A stretch of DNA of 64,000 nucleotides, taken from the NCBI GenBank assembly GCA_030248065.1, contig JASAMV010002877.1:89356-153355 (forward strand). The letters run 5' to 3'. Below, one piece after another: positions 33,978-46,078 of the stretch; the stretch's first letter is position 1, and the number at the start of each line of letters is the position of its first letter. The notes under the pieces were generated by a model. The model was not told where the DNA came from, searched no databases, and worked only from the letters and a program-made list of their open reading frames with translations. Made by a program: the position numbers and the translations under genes. This DNA comes from Rhynchonema sp. JSB1_4 (Eukaryota > Nematoda > Chromadorea > Monhysterida > Xyalidae).

Positions 33978-35934
33978 TACGATTCACATAGAACTTCTTG
34001 AACAAATTCTCAAATGGGGTCCCAGACTGCGGAGATTGAAAAAATACACTGTGTCCAATGTTCGCTACCGCATCCACCTGGCCGCACTTGCGGTTTGAAA
34101 CCCAGCAGTTGTAGCACATTTACAAACAAAGCCAAAAATGTTTCGATTGTCCGCAAATTGCAGTCCGCAACTGCGGCCAGGAATTTATTGATAGATTTGA
34201 AGCACCCCCCTCCCCCGCCGAATAGGCTTGCGGAGTTGCGGACTCGCGGATAAAAAACATGCTCAATACTGCTGCTTCACTTTTGAGCAAACCGGAGGGC
34301 GGTTGCTATTGCCAAATTGATTGATCACATTTTTATACCAAAAGCTGGCCTGCTGCGAAACAAACGCTTGGCTGGCACTTGTTGTGGCTGGTTTTGGCTT
34401 GGCTCCCCGACGCGCGCCTCCGGTGCACCACAGTGGCAGGCACGTGGCCAAATGTAACTGCACTTTACACTTATACACTGAACGTTCGCAAAACCCAAGC
34501 CACTCCGTGAACGAGGTTGCTGGCTATTGTACATTGTTGGAGGTCAAAGACATCGCACTGCACTGTTCTAGTCGTGTTTTATTATTGTGCTGTGGGTTCA
34601 TTAGCTTGGCTTGTCCACCCATCCTGTTCTGAACTGTTGGCCCAAGTGCCTTATTTTTGTTTTTTTGTCCATAATAACGATCCGCACGCTTGAAGGTTAG
34701 TCATTTGTGCGCACCATTACATATAGCATTTGTTGACTATTCGAACACTCATTTTTCAGAGCATCGGCGACCTTCCAGAGTATCAATTGAACAAGCAGTG
34801 GAATATTCCATCAAAGAAAGCGATGCTAGCGTTTCATTAGAGAAAGACAGTGTGGAAACACAAGCTTTTAATGTCGAAATTATGCCAACCCACCTCCCCC
34901 CCGCCGAACACACAGCTCATAAACGTGTGGGGAAATGCAGACATTAGCATACTGTAGATATATGTAAGTGCACACGCATACAATGAGATTAAATATGTGA
35001 ATATCTAGATGGGTGAACAAACAAACCAAGCTACAATATATGTACAAATATGATAACCTGTTGGAATGGAACCTCCATCCATTACGTAAACACGGATAGA
35101 TGAATCACCACCTGTGTGATGGTTCGCCGATTTCGACGCGCAGTGAAGAAGTTTTTTTGTGGCCGTGGTGCTTTCTACAAAAATGCAGCACGAAACAAGC
35201 TATGCTGATGCATTCATTTAAGACCCCAACATGCTAAGCCCGATCCCTCACACGACAAATAGCTACAGAGTCTGGCAATGAACGACACAAGGTGTCAGAA
35301 CCAACAACGCGGGTTGGAAGTAACAATCCATGCTCCACGATGAGGTGGTTAGCACCGACTCTTCGAGTCCTCTTCGGAACATTGTTTGGTGGTCGCAAGT
35401 CGACAAATCGACATACAACTAGACGCAACTGATCAAAAGCCATGAAAATTAACTATATTAACTTATGCGATGATTTGTCAATAAAAAATAGGTAGATTGA
35501 TAACGATACCGGAACTATAGTGTCACTCTTTGGATTCATTTCATTTTTACAGACCAAACCGACCACAAGCAAAAAAGGAAACGCAGCGGAGTTCAAAGAC
35601 TGGAACTGAAAGTCAATGTCAAAAGATCGTGTAAACCATACCAATTTTGTGGGAAGACGTATGTATTAGCTGAGTTCAGTTGCCGACAAAAGGGCAGTCC
35701 CCCAAAAAGACAGCGAATTCAAAACATGACGGAGGTGCAGATGTTAGCATTTTCCCAGTCACGATAGTTTCTTCGGGCCAAGGGGTAGTGCTCGTTTCGC
35801 ACGGCAGTTTCGGGATCACCACAGGAAAACCAGTCGGAACCGTTTTCATTTTGTCGCTGAAATGAAGCATTCTATCGCATTCGCGAGGGACAATGTGTGA
35901 TAAACGCATGAGGTGAGCATGATCAGAACCTCTA
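33978..35934. other. Repeat-derived intergenic DNA, no gene
   Basis: The part 34320-34900 (ttgatcacattttataccaa..., aaggttagtcatttgtgcgcac..., caattgaacaagcagtggaatattcc) is related to blocks at 37320-37380, 40160-40290 and 49620-50090. A 69-codon minus-strand ORF at 35234-35443 is unrecognised. Confidence 0.4.
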
Positions 35935-36239
35935 GGCTGTGAGCAGATAAACGCGGAATGCGGAAATTGGTTAGCAGATAAACGCGGAATGGCAGATTTC
36001 TGCATTCCGCATTCCGCGTTTATCTGCTAACCTTTGCGGAATGGTGCGTGCTTGGGTGACGATGACAACTTCCAGCGTGCTGACCTCAAAATGTTGCGTG
36101 TTAACGCAAACAGCAACTGAGAGGTTTGACCAAAAGCATAAATTTACGTGCAGAAATGCAGAATTCCGCAAAGGTTAGCAGATAAACGCGGAATGCGGAA
36201 TGCAGAAATCTGCCATTCCGCGTTTATCTGCTCACAGCC
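35935..36239. mobile_element. GGCTGTGAGCAGATAAACGC foldback, copy 2
   Basis: 305 bp, the same length as the copy at 20787-21091 and nearly the same sequence in inverted orientation, flanked by CTA on both sides. The arms contain repeated cgcggaatgcgg / ccgcattccgcg blocks. Confidence 0.9.
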
Positions 36240-36348
36240 CTAGCGCTAACTTCAGATAAAAACAGAACAGGAAGTCGGGAACTTCAACGTTGAAAATACT
36301 GATGAAAAGTCAATAATTTTTAAGCGACTGAATGACTTGTTGAATTAT

Positions 36349-36574
36349 GGGTGATATTTTCGAAACAGTGTAAAGGTCAGTTGGGTGTAAAGATCGTTGG
36401 AAAGCTCGGTCGACAGCTCAGTGTGATAGACCTTGGTGTAAACTTGAAACATTCCACGTTAATAACAGGCAATGTTTCACGTTTACACCGTGCTACGCCG
36501 ACCGAGCTTTCGACCGAACTTTACACCGACCTTTACGCCCAACTGACCTTTACACCGTTTCGAAAATTCCACCC
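36349..36574. mobile_element. GGGTG foldback element, copy 4
   Basis: 226 bp, from GGGTGATATTTTCGAAACAG to CGTTTCGAAAATTCCACCC. The flanks are TAT and TAA, so the 3-bp target duplication is imperfect here. The interior is almost identical to the copy at 16168-16393. Confidence 0.85.
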
Positions 36575-36609
36575 TAAGGAGCACAACCAGGACTAGAAAC
36601 CTCTGGGAG

Positions 36610-39600
36610 TCGGGGTTGCCTCCGGTCGTCCATTTCCGAAGTTACACTCCAATCATGGATGCATTGTTGCTCAACAAACATAACTGTACCTCTGCCCTAC
36701 GTGGATCAATGAACAGTCTACCTCCTCGACGCATGGATCATGAGACTATGAAAGAAAAAGTGAGGACACTTGATTTTGGAGATCAACGGAAAATACTGAT
36801 AATGCTGGCACTCCTAAAATGTATATGGCCGTCAGAAAAGAAAAAAAACCGTTGCACCAGCCGGCTACGATAAAGTATGCAGTATGCAAAGAACCGTGGG
36901 GCATGCACCCTCTTTAATTAATATTTAACAGGAGTCGTCAATTGCTGCAATTTGTACATCAAATGTGTGAACACGAACGTCAGAACCCAACAATAATAAG
37001 GTGCACATGCGTATAAATACTTTGTTTCACGTAAACCAGTGGTCATTCTGAAATGTGCATTCTGCGTCTGAGGTGACCCCCTAATACACTGTATACACGA
37101 ATGGAGCAATCTGTAACAATCTCACCTCACACACGCAGAGCTTCGAGGGCTGTTGCTGTTACGGATACGGTAGCATATTGACAGACCGCCACACCCGCTA
37201 CTGAAGGGCTGGCGTACCACAGCAGCAGGCAGTGGCCGTTGTACCAGCCAGTTGGGAATTACGTTTTGCACACTTTCACACTCAATTTGCAGACAGTTCT
37301 AACACTCTAATTGCAGAGCATTGAAATCGCGCGCCTCCGCTGGCATTGAACAAGCAGTGGAATATTCCATCAGCTAAAGAAAGCCACGATAACTTCTCAT
37401 CTGGGAAACACACCGCGAAAAAAACAAGGTAGAAATTACATATGGAGAAAATGGTAGTGGAGTAATTTCACAGGGGGACGGCGTTAGGGCGGCGGTTTTT
37501 GGTTGGTCGGTTCGAACTGGAATAAGGTGAAAAGCCAGAAAAATTGGTCAAAGTTGATATGCATGCGCAAGTACCGCATCCACAAGGGTACAAGGATGCC
37601 ACAAACTCAAACTATTTTTTACCATTAAGGAATTATCCCACAGAGCGACGAGAGAGACAGGCAAACATGCAGCATTTGCTATACTTCCCAATTGATACAC
37701 GCTGCCTGATACGGACACGAGACACGTAGCAGATCGATTGTTACGGGTCAACCCACGGGTAGCAACTGGCTTAAAATCATATGGGAACACAAATCAGTGA
37801 CAAAAACACTCTGTCGTAGCTTTTCCATGATTGCTGCGCACGCCGAAAAGAGAGAACGACCACGTTCAAAGCTGCAGAATAAATTCTCAAACAACAAACC
37901 CAGACGTAATATCTTTTCAGCCGTACTTGAATATTAGCGCACTGTCTTGGGGCCAACCGAGCACGTATAAAATAAGGTTTTCACATTTCCGTTGGGTTTT
38001 TTTCGACTCTCGCTCGATCTCTATGCGATCAGTCAATCAGAATCGGGCCTTTCAATCACGATTGGTTCGCCGGGTAACGCGCATGGCTATTGTTGTTTGT
38101 TGAGAAGCCGAAAGACACAACATCAATGAGTCGGAATTAAAGTTGGTTCTTGACGATAGACGCAGGTCTCATCCGAAGGTTGCCCGTTACCATGGATACA
38201 CCATTCAAACTCTGATTTGCAAGCAAGCATAACAAAGCGCCGGTCAAGCACCGATTCCACATCTTTCGTACATGTATGAACTGTGAAGAGCATAGCGAAA
38301 TTCAGTCGCTTCAGCCTCCGGTCGTCTGTTTCTAAAGTGACACTTCAATCATGGATGCATTGTTGCTCAACGAACATCACGGAACCCGGACCCTACGAAA
38401 ATCTATGAACAGTATACACCTCCTCGACGCATGGATCAAGAAACAATGAAAGAAAAAGTGAGAACACTTGATTTTGGGGATCAATGGGAGATACTGATAA
38501 TGTCGACACTCTGAAAATTTTCTCGCTGCCAGAAAAGAAAAAACAGTTGCAGCAGCCGGTTACTGTAATGTTAGGAAATGATGATTCACATTTCAGAGTA
38601 CAAAGCAGATGGTCAAATAGCAAAGCACAACAGAAACAGGATCAGTAAATGGGCGGCCAAGAAAGGCGGAACTGGTTGCCTTGATGAACATCGGGATACA
38701 GTCGGAGAACGGGGGTTTATCGCACGGGAATTTCTCCAAAAGTCGCCAAAAGCAAAAAGTTGTCAAAAACAATGCAAGCAGAGTTTAAAAATCCTCGAAC
38801 TCTGCAACAAAGGCTGCGACGTATGCGATGATGGATCATCTCAGTGATTTGTAATCACAAAAAGAGCGTTGTCAACGTTCATAATTTCGTTCTTCGGCAT
38901 TATCATCATCATTCACCACCCAGCAGAACGGTGACGAAACAACAACCGAAATAGAGGTGACAGAGCTCAATTGTGAGTTTGTGAGTTTAGCCAAGAAGAG
39001 GACATTCTGGTGCGCCGTACACGCTGTTCGGTTCTTGCATAGCGGCAGGTAACACTGTCGTCCACATAATGCGATGAGGCAACGGCTGAAACGCGCTGAA
39101 ACAAAGTGTTCACGGGCTTGAATCAATCTCTTTGATACGTGATTTGTGATTTAAGCAATTTTCTGACAGAATAGATACTCAGTTGTTCCAAAATCGCCCC
39201 GGAGCGAGGATGTGTATCATTCAAAGAAAGAAAAGAGAATGATCAAAAGCACGCAATTAAATAGACAGCTATACATATATTGCCACAGGCCATGAGGGCT
39301 TGCCACCTGAGCAACCCTTCCGATCGCGTTATTTTGGAAACGTGTGCTAAAACAGACATGCTGAACATTCGAAAAAAACGCTGTCAATAAAGCGGTAAGC
39401 CAAACTCGCCGGTGCCGCAAACAAGGTGTGCTAGCTGGCAGGATGAAGTGGCGAAATTGAGACAAACACCGACGCAACACGAGGAATCATGAGCCCCAAG
39501 AAGACCTAGCCACGATCATTGCGCTTTATCTGCGCATTTTGCAAAGAGCCATGAAGCATGTACCCTCTTTAATTAATATTTAACAGGAACCGGAATCGAG

Positions 39601-41095
39601 GCGTGTACATATGCACATCCAATGTGTGCACGAATATCAGAACCCAACAATAATAAGGTGCACATACATACGTATGTATAAATACTTTGTCCCACGTAAA
39701 GCAGTGGTCATTCTAAAATGTGCATTCTGCGTTTGAGGTGACCCCCTAATACACTGTATACACGAATGGAGCAATCTGTAACAATCTCACCTCACACACG
39801 CAGAGCTTCGAGAGCTGTTGCTGTTATCATTATTGATAGACCACAGTTGCTACTGAAGGGCTGGCGCATCACAGCAGCACGCTGTCAGCCAGTTGGGAAT
39901 TGCATTTTACACACTTTCAAACTCAAGGCTCGCTGAACATAAGCCAACTGTTGTGCTGTATGTGAGCGAGGATGTTGTGGAGTGTCGCAGGTCAAAACAC
40001 ATTTATGTACATATCTGGTTTTTACTATCGCATCGCGCTTTGAGTTCGTCAGCTTGGCTTCGATATGTTGTATCTTGTTGGGCACTATCTAAGATCAAGT
40101 GCCTTATTTTTGACGAAGATTATGTGCGTATTTACTGTATGTATTTTCAGCTTTCAAGGTTAGTCATTTATACGCACAACTTGTCAGGATTTGTTGACGG
40201 TTCTTTCTTTCAAATTGCAGAGCAATGAGGTGAAGCGCCTCCAGAGTACCCATTGAATAAGCAGCGGAATATTACATCAGCCAAAGAAAGCCATGATAAC
40301 TTCTCATCTGTGAAACACTGCACCGCGGAAAAAATAAAGTCGAATTGCGCGTGGAGAAAAAAGTTATGGAGTAATTAGATATGTAGGTGACTAACGTATA
40401 GCGAGGACGGCGTCAGGAAGATTTGGTCGGTTCGAACTACAATCAGGTGAAAAGCCAGTGAAAAGGATCAAAGTTGATTGCATGCACATGCTGTAACTCA
40501 TCCCGTAACCCGTATTCACATACGTACGGGTGCCACAAACTCAAACTATTTTATTACAAACAAAGAATTATCCTACAGAGCGACAAGAGAGACACGTTGT
40601 GCAAACAGACAGCACGATTTGCTACATCCCAACAAATGACATTGTCGTTCAGGTTTGCCTGGGTGCGCAACGGGAAAGACCTGTGGATACCACTTCTGTC
40701 CATATAACGGCACACTGCAATGGCGCCCTGGCCCTTGTCAACGACGTGACGACATTTTCAAACACTTGATTTGCACACCAATCTCAAAACATGAACTTCG
40801 AAGAGCTCTAATTCGTGATGCAATTGGACATACGTATACAATCCGGAAACATTTTCAGCTAAGGTATACCATTATGTATACCTAGACAATGCTATCACGG
40901 TCGGATTTTTCTAAATCTAATTTTTCTTAAAAATCAGTCTCAAAAAATGACCAGATCGTCCGATGTCCAACATCGGAAGCGCACTGTTGCCACTTTTCCA
41001 TGTTTGCAGCCCACGCCGAAATGAGAAAACTGACGGCATTCCAAGCTGCAGAACAGCTTCTAAAATAACAAACTCAGACGTAATGTAGCCAATGC
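36610..41095 (+). repeat. Head-to-tail segmental duplication
   Basis: Unit A (about 36610-37910) and unit B (about 38310-41095) share collinear blocks: ccaatcatggatgcattgtt, ctttaattaatatttaacagga, cccccctaatacactgtatac-like sequence, gttgggaatt, ccacaaactcaaactatttt, cagagcgac and acaaactcagacgtaat-like sequence. Unit B carries extra sequence at about 38580-39530 and elsewhere. The first block contains an ATG-started frame (MDALLLNKH, 36655) that is broken in unit B. I see no recognisable protein. Confidence 0.6.
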
Positions 41096-41341
41096 GTGCA
41101 GAATCTTTTCTGCTGCCCTTTTACATTGGCGGCACAGTCTTGGAGTGTAATAATGTAATCTCATTATTATGATGTTCCCAGGCTTTTGGTCCCTGGGTAA
41201 CGTTTATGTGCAATGCAATGTGTTACTTGTTACTAGCCAGCTCCTACCGAAGTTACACTTGGTTCTAATATAAGGCGCAGCAGCGTTCTGCTTGCTTTGC
41301 AGCCTTGCTCATGGTTCACGTAGTGTGGCACACATACAGTA

Positions 41342-41565
41342 TAGTCAATCCATCAGCTCATGACACTTTTTTTCAGCTGAAAAACTTGGTAGGAACCAGT
41401 GCTCTTCCGGTTCCGGTCGGCCTACGAAAAAGAAATGAAAGAGAAATCGGTTTTCATTTTATTTTTGTACGCCGTTTTCTCTGACATTGCCTTGCGGAGG
41501 AACAGTTTTTCACAACGGAACCTGAACCTCCTATGCAAAAGTGCCATGAGCTGATGGATGGACTA
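41342..41565. mobile_element. TAGTC MITE, diverged copy 3
   Basis: The ends TAGTCAATCCATCAGCTCAT and ATGAGCTGATGGATGGACTA are inverted and flanked by TA. At 224 bp it is shorter than the other copies and more diverged inside. Confidence 0.75.
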
Positions 41566-42005
41566 TACCTTGAAGCCTGCCATAAGCAGCCTTGTGTATT
41601 TGCGCTGTGGTACTTTGGTGTTTGTTGCGTCAACTTCAACTGTTGCACAACTGAAACGTTTTTGTGTGTTCAATGGATAACGGCCAGTATTTTGTCTAAA
41701 AAAGGTGCGGGTGTTCCGCAGAATTTAGGCTCCGCGAGGGACCCACCAACAACCCGTTGCCGGTGACTCCAATGGGTACATAGGTGCCTGTTACCCGCAG
41801 CAATTGCTGCTTCCCATTTATACCAATTACCAACCCTTCTCAGGGATGGAATGCTTGGTTCACCCACGACATCACTTTGATGTTGCTCCGTCCGCTGGGG
41901 TTTGATCACAGAACTAACCAGGCCAAACACTGCTTAGCCTGCCAGATCGGACGGGGTACGCACGAGTAAACGTGGTATGGGTGTCGTTGTCTCCCACTTT
42001 CTTGT

Positions 42006-42478
42006 CAGCATTGGGCAAAAAGCGTTTTCTTTTCAAAAATTCGTTTTTTAAAAAACGCCCAGGTGACCGAAATGTGCCCTAAAAAAGTTGGAAAACGCTC
42101 ATTTTGGGAAGAAAACGTGGAAAATGAAGTAATTCTATGTGTTCTGGGGCAAAATAAACGGGTTTCAACCATTTTCTAGCGAGTTGTTAAGATCCCATAT
42201 CAGACCCGCATCATGGGACCAACTTTGGCCGGGGTCATTACTGAAAGTCAAACTCCGTATATCGACGTATCTCGACAAAGTAAAAATTGGTCGAAAATTT
42301 TTTGAAAAAAATGGGACAAAAAATTGATTTTCCTTGAAAATCAGGGGGCACTTTCCCTAAAAAAAATCAGGGAAAATCAAGGAAATTCAGGATTGAAAAA
42401 AAACCGAAAAACGACCAAGATGTTTTAAAAAACGTCGTTTTCTTAAGAAAAAAACGCCCTCGTTTTTTGCCAACCCTG
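42006..42478. mobile_element. CAGGGTTG-family element, copy 3 (degenerate ends)
   Basis: 473 bp, starting CAGCATTGGGCAAAAAGCG and ending TTTTTTGCCAACCCTG. The interior matches 59655-60131 closely (gggaccaactttggccgggg, gtcaaactccgtatatcgac). The flanking octamers do not match, and the left end has mutated from CAGGG. Confidence 0.75.
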
Positions 42479-44414
42479 CATCATGTGTAGATAAGGCACG
42501 GCCGCTTGCAGCACTTTTTGCTGTTAACCATCACTATTTTGTAATTCCACATTTGTTATAATTCTCGTGATCTGTAGACGTTTCGTCGATTTCAGTGCCA
42601 TTTCTGTGGAAGTTTCAGATGATTTCGAAAGTGATTTGAAATCTTTCGATTTGAAATTCTCGCCGCAGTACACGTATACGCCAACCTTTTCTTGTTGGTG
42701 TAATTACCGTCTAATCCGCAAATTGACAATCAACTCAACTTGTCTGTAGTTGATTTCCGACACGTAACAGCAGAGACAGCGTTGATTCCAACCTAGAACT
42801 CCAACGCACTATCCAGACTTGCATCAGTTTAAGCGCAAGCTATTTGTTCGAGGAGCGCACTTCAGAGAAACAACAAATTAAATATATATATATATACTAC
42901 GTCCAGCAAAATACGCGACGTCTACTTATGGCCCGATACACAGCAACGAATATGTAGAAACACGCGACGCGCGCGATGATCATCCAGAGATTCGCAAAAA
43001 CATTTTCGTCGGCATCAAAAATGATATCGTTCATTGGCGCCCTCATGGACCGCACAAAAAAGAAAAACAAACAAAAAACAAAAAAAAAAACACCACACAG
43101 TCCCCACTGTGATCTTGCGAGTCTATCAAACGCAAAGGCAAAAGCCTGGCCCTGTTCGATTTTAGCACACAGACGAAGGAAACACCCATTGGCAAGGTTG
43201 CCAGATTGAAGCCTTCATGGATATGTGTGTAGATCCAGCAACCATGATCAGTCGATATTCTCAAAAACGTTTTCAAGCTAGTTCCGGTGGACAAAAAATA
43301 CGAGCGAGGTATGATAAATATGGAGCGATATCAAACTTGGTGATCAGATCTGACCGGGGACTGGTCATGCGTATACCAAATTACTTGCCGAAATTGATGC
43401 ACCCAACGTGGCCGTTCGGGAACAAATCAGCCCAATATTTAGAGTAGGTACTGTACGTGGAAGTCAGGATTCGGCGGGTGGCGGTAGATTGGCAAAACAT
43501 TTATTATTTGCAAAACAATGATTCATCGGGCTATCGTAACTGGCCGCCTGTGTCACGCCGCAGTGATTTGGAATCTGTCTTGGAATTCCTGATCACCGTG
43601 TGCAGAGTGTACGTCAGTATCGAACAGTTTTGTTCGTTGGCCATGTTGGCGGGGTGGGTAATTGTCACCTTGAAGAAGTTCGCTAAAACTAATGTTATTG
43701 ATCCCGACGACAATCCTGGCGGGACCAATTTAAGGTTACTCTAAACACGTCCTTGTCATTGTTGGACTCTGAAGCGTTTTCAATTGTCCTACTGATCGCT
43801 TCTACGTACATAATGCACAGAATTCAGCACTTTTGCGTTGGAAACTTATTGATGGGAGATAGGTAAAAGCTGACATACGACTAAGCTGTGTCTATACTGA
43901 TTTGCTGGAATCAAGTGATCGAATTACCTTACATATTTATGTGTATGTTGAATCCCGATTGATGATGTTTGATGTATGTATATTGATTGTGTGGAATATG
44001 TTTGTGCCCGACCGGTATGAATCATTGCATGACATTATTTCGTGGATTTTACTCAAGTACCAGTTTAAATTTGACAAATGAATTAATGATGAACTTTAAA
44101 CCAGGCCCGCCACTATTGATATTTAAAAATTTTGGTCTGTTTTTATAACCGGCCGACGTGGGGACGAACAAGGTTCATATTCGTGACTTTTCCATTAGGT
44201 GCCGATTTAATACCGAAATTAATTCATAAACACCTGTTTTCGCGAACAAAATTCCCAAAAATAGACCCCCTGTATTGTACGTTAGAAGACAAGAACAATA
44301 TTCAAGACGGCCGACTGCTTCTTATCACAAGTATACGGTAGTCACGTGATCATGCCCATGCGTTTTGTACAGTGCCGCTCTGTCTGTTAGTGCATTACAC
44401 ACGTGTTGCAAGTA
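42479..44414. other. Old repeats, no gene
   Basis: 42590-42905 repeats the sequence at 530-915. 43360-43735 resembles the foldback in receptor intron 6. A (ta)n run lies at 42884-42897. The ORFs here follow the foldback arms and have no recognisable content. Confidence 0.4.
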
Positions 44415-44742
44415 TAGTCCGTCCACCAGCTCATGGCACTTTGTGTTGCTGCTGGCTGGTTTGTTCCCTTCCTCCCCGTTCTAATGAAAGAGAAATTGAG
44501 TGTGACCGATTTTGCAAAATAACTAAAAAAATAATAAGATGTGCCGAAAAAGATTGATTTCGATCAAATTTAAAATTAAATTAAATTAAAATCGATAAAA
44601 CACGTCGATTTCATAAAAACCACAATTTAGGACCAAAAATAATTTTTTTTCGGAAACTCAATTTCTCTTTCATTAGAACGTGGAGGAAGGGAACAAGTCG
44701 GCCAGCAGCATCACAAAGTGACATGAGCTGATGGACGGACTA
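44415..44742. mobile_element. TAGTCCGTCCA MITE, copy 4
   Basis: 328 bp between TA dinucleotides, with intact inverted ends TAGTCCGTCCACCAGCTCAT / ATGAGCTGATGGACGGACTA. It is nearly identical to 9481-9798. A hAT-type element follows only 16 bp later. Confidence 0.9.
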
Positions 44743-44758
44743 TACGCGCACTGGCAGC

Positions 44759-45389
44759 CAGGGTTGGAAAAAAATTTTTTAAACAAGTTTTTTTTAAAAA
44801 GTCTGGGATTCGGGGAAATTTTACCAAATTTGCCTAAAAAACGCGCAGAAACGCGAAAAAATGCAACTTTAATTGACAAGTCACTTTTGTGGCTTGGTTT
44901 GCTTAAGGGTATTTACGTCACTTCGGTGCGATCCAACAGTCTGTGCTTGATATGGACCGATGATTGCTGCTCTGTGGTATCGGACACAACAGTTTATGGC
45001 CGAATCAGCAAGATTCACTCATAAACCACACAGAATTGAGAATATAAGCTACAGAAATACTTGTCGGGTAGCTGAATCAGTCGTATATGACCGACGTGAT
45101 GGGGTATGACATCGAAGTACCATGTAGGTACATGCATACTGTGTCCCATGTATCACAGGAGGGTATAATAACATCATTTGGGGTATCTTAGGTAGCAAAT
45201 ACATGCCGCAAAGATGATTTTGTGAAGAAAATTTTTCGACCCTTGAGAAAAAATGACAAAAAATAACCCCAAAAAGGCCATTTTTGGACGTTTTAGAACA
45301 TTTTGTTCCCCCGAACATTTAAAAAAAAATTTAAAATTTTTTTTTCAAAAACCTTTATTTTGTTTTAAAAATTTTTTTGCCCAACCCTG
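44759..45389. mobile_element. hAT-type CAGGGTTG element, copy 4
   Basis: 631 bp, CAGGGTTGGAAAAAAATTTT to ...TTGCCCAACCCTG, with the exact 8-bp target duplication CTGGCAGC. It is closely related to the element at 4677-5282 over its whole length and has no coding capacity. Confidence 0.9.
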
Positions 45390-46078
45390 CTGGCAGCACT
45401 GTGTAGTGGGAGCGTAAAGTCGGGAGCGTAATGTCCCTAATAGCACACTGTAGCCTATGACAATTTGCGGCAATTCAAAATTTTGTTCCTGGCTGGCGTG
45501 ACTGTCAAGAAGTGGGTCTATCTATTATTTTTTTAATTTTGTTCCGAGAACCAGTGTTTATCGACAGATTTATCGGTATAAAATCTGCATTAAATCAAAA
45601 AGTGATGAATATAAACCTTACTAAACCGTCTCGATGTCGGTAACTAAGTTGGAGCAAAAACAAACCAAAAATTTCCAATAGCAATAGTGGCGGGCCAGGT
45701 TTAAGCATGTTTTTGTGGTCGTCAATTTATGGCGAATAGCACCAAATAATATCGTTAACACAAAGCGCTTGTTCAGTATGGCTCATAACCTCAGAGCGAT
45801 GTCAAACCTGGTGATCGGATTGAATCGGACGGATCCTGCCGTGGTTACGTATAACTTTTATTAACTAAGGATATCAGAAAAATTTAGTGACGCCGCTAAT
45901 TTCGACCAGCGTAAAAGGTGTTCTTCGACCTAACCTGAATAACTTTTAAGCCTGACAATAATTAGTGGCTCCAGTAAATTTCTTAACGTTCTTGACGCAA
46001 GAATCATACGCTTGACCAAGGTGGGTCACATCCGATCCTATCGTTTGATGTCGCTTATAGCGTTTTCGGAGAGACCCT
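45390..46078. other. Downstream flank of the xylosyltransferase gene
   Basis: No gene is seen. A short direct repeat (gggagcgtaaagtc gggagcgtaatgtc) lies at 45409-45437. The 3' UTR and poly-A signal of the minus-strand xylosyltransferase must lie here. Confidence 0.3.
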
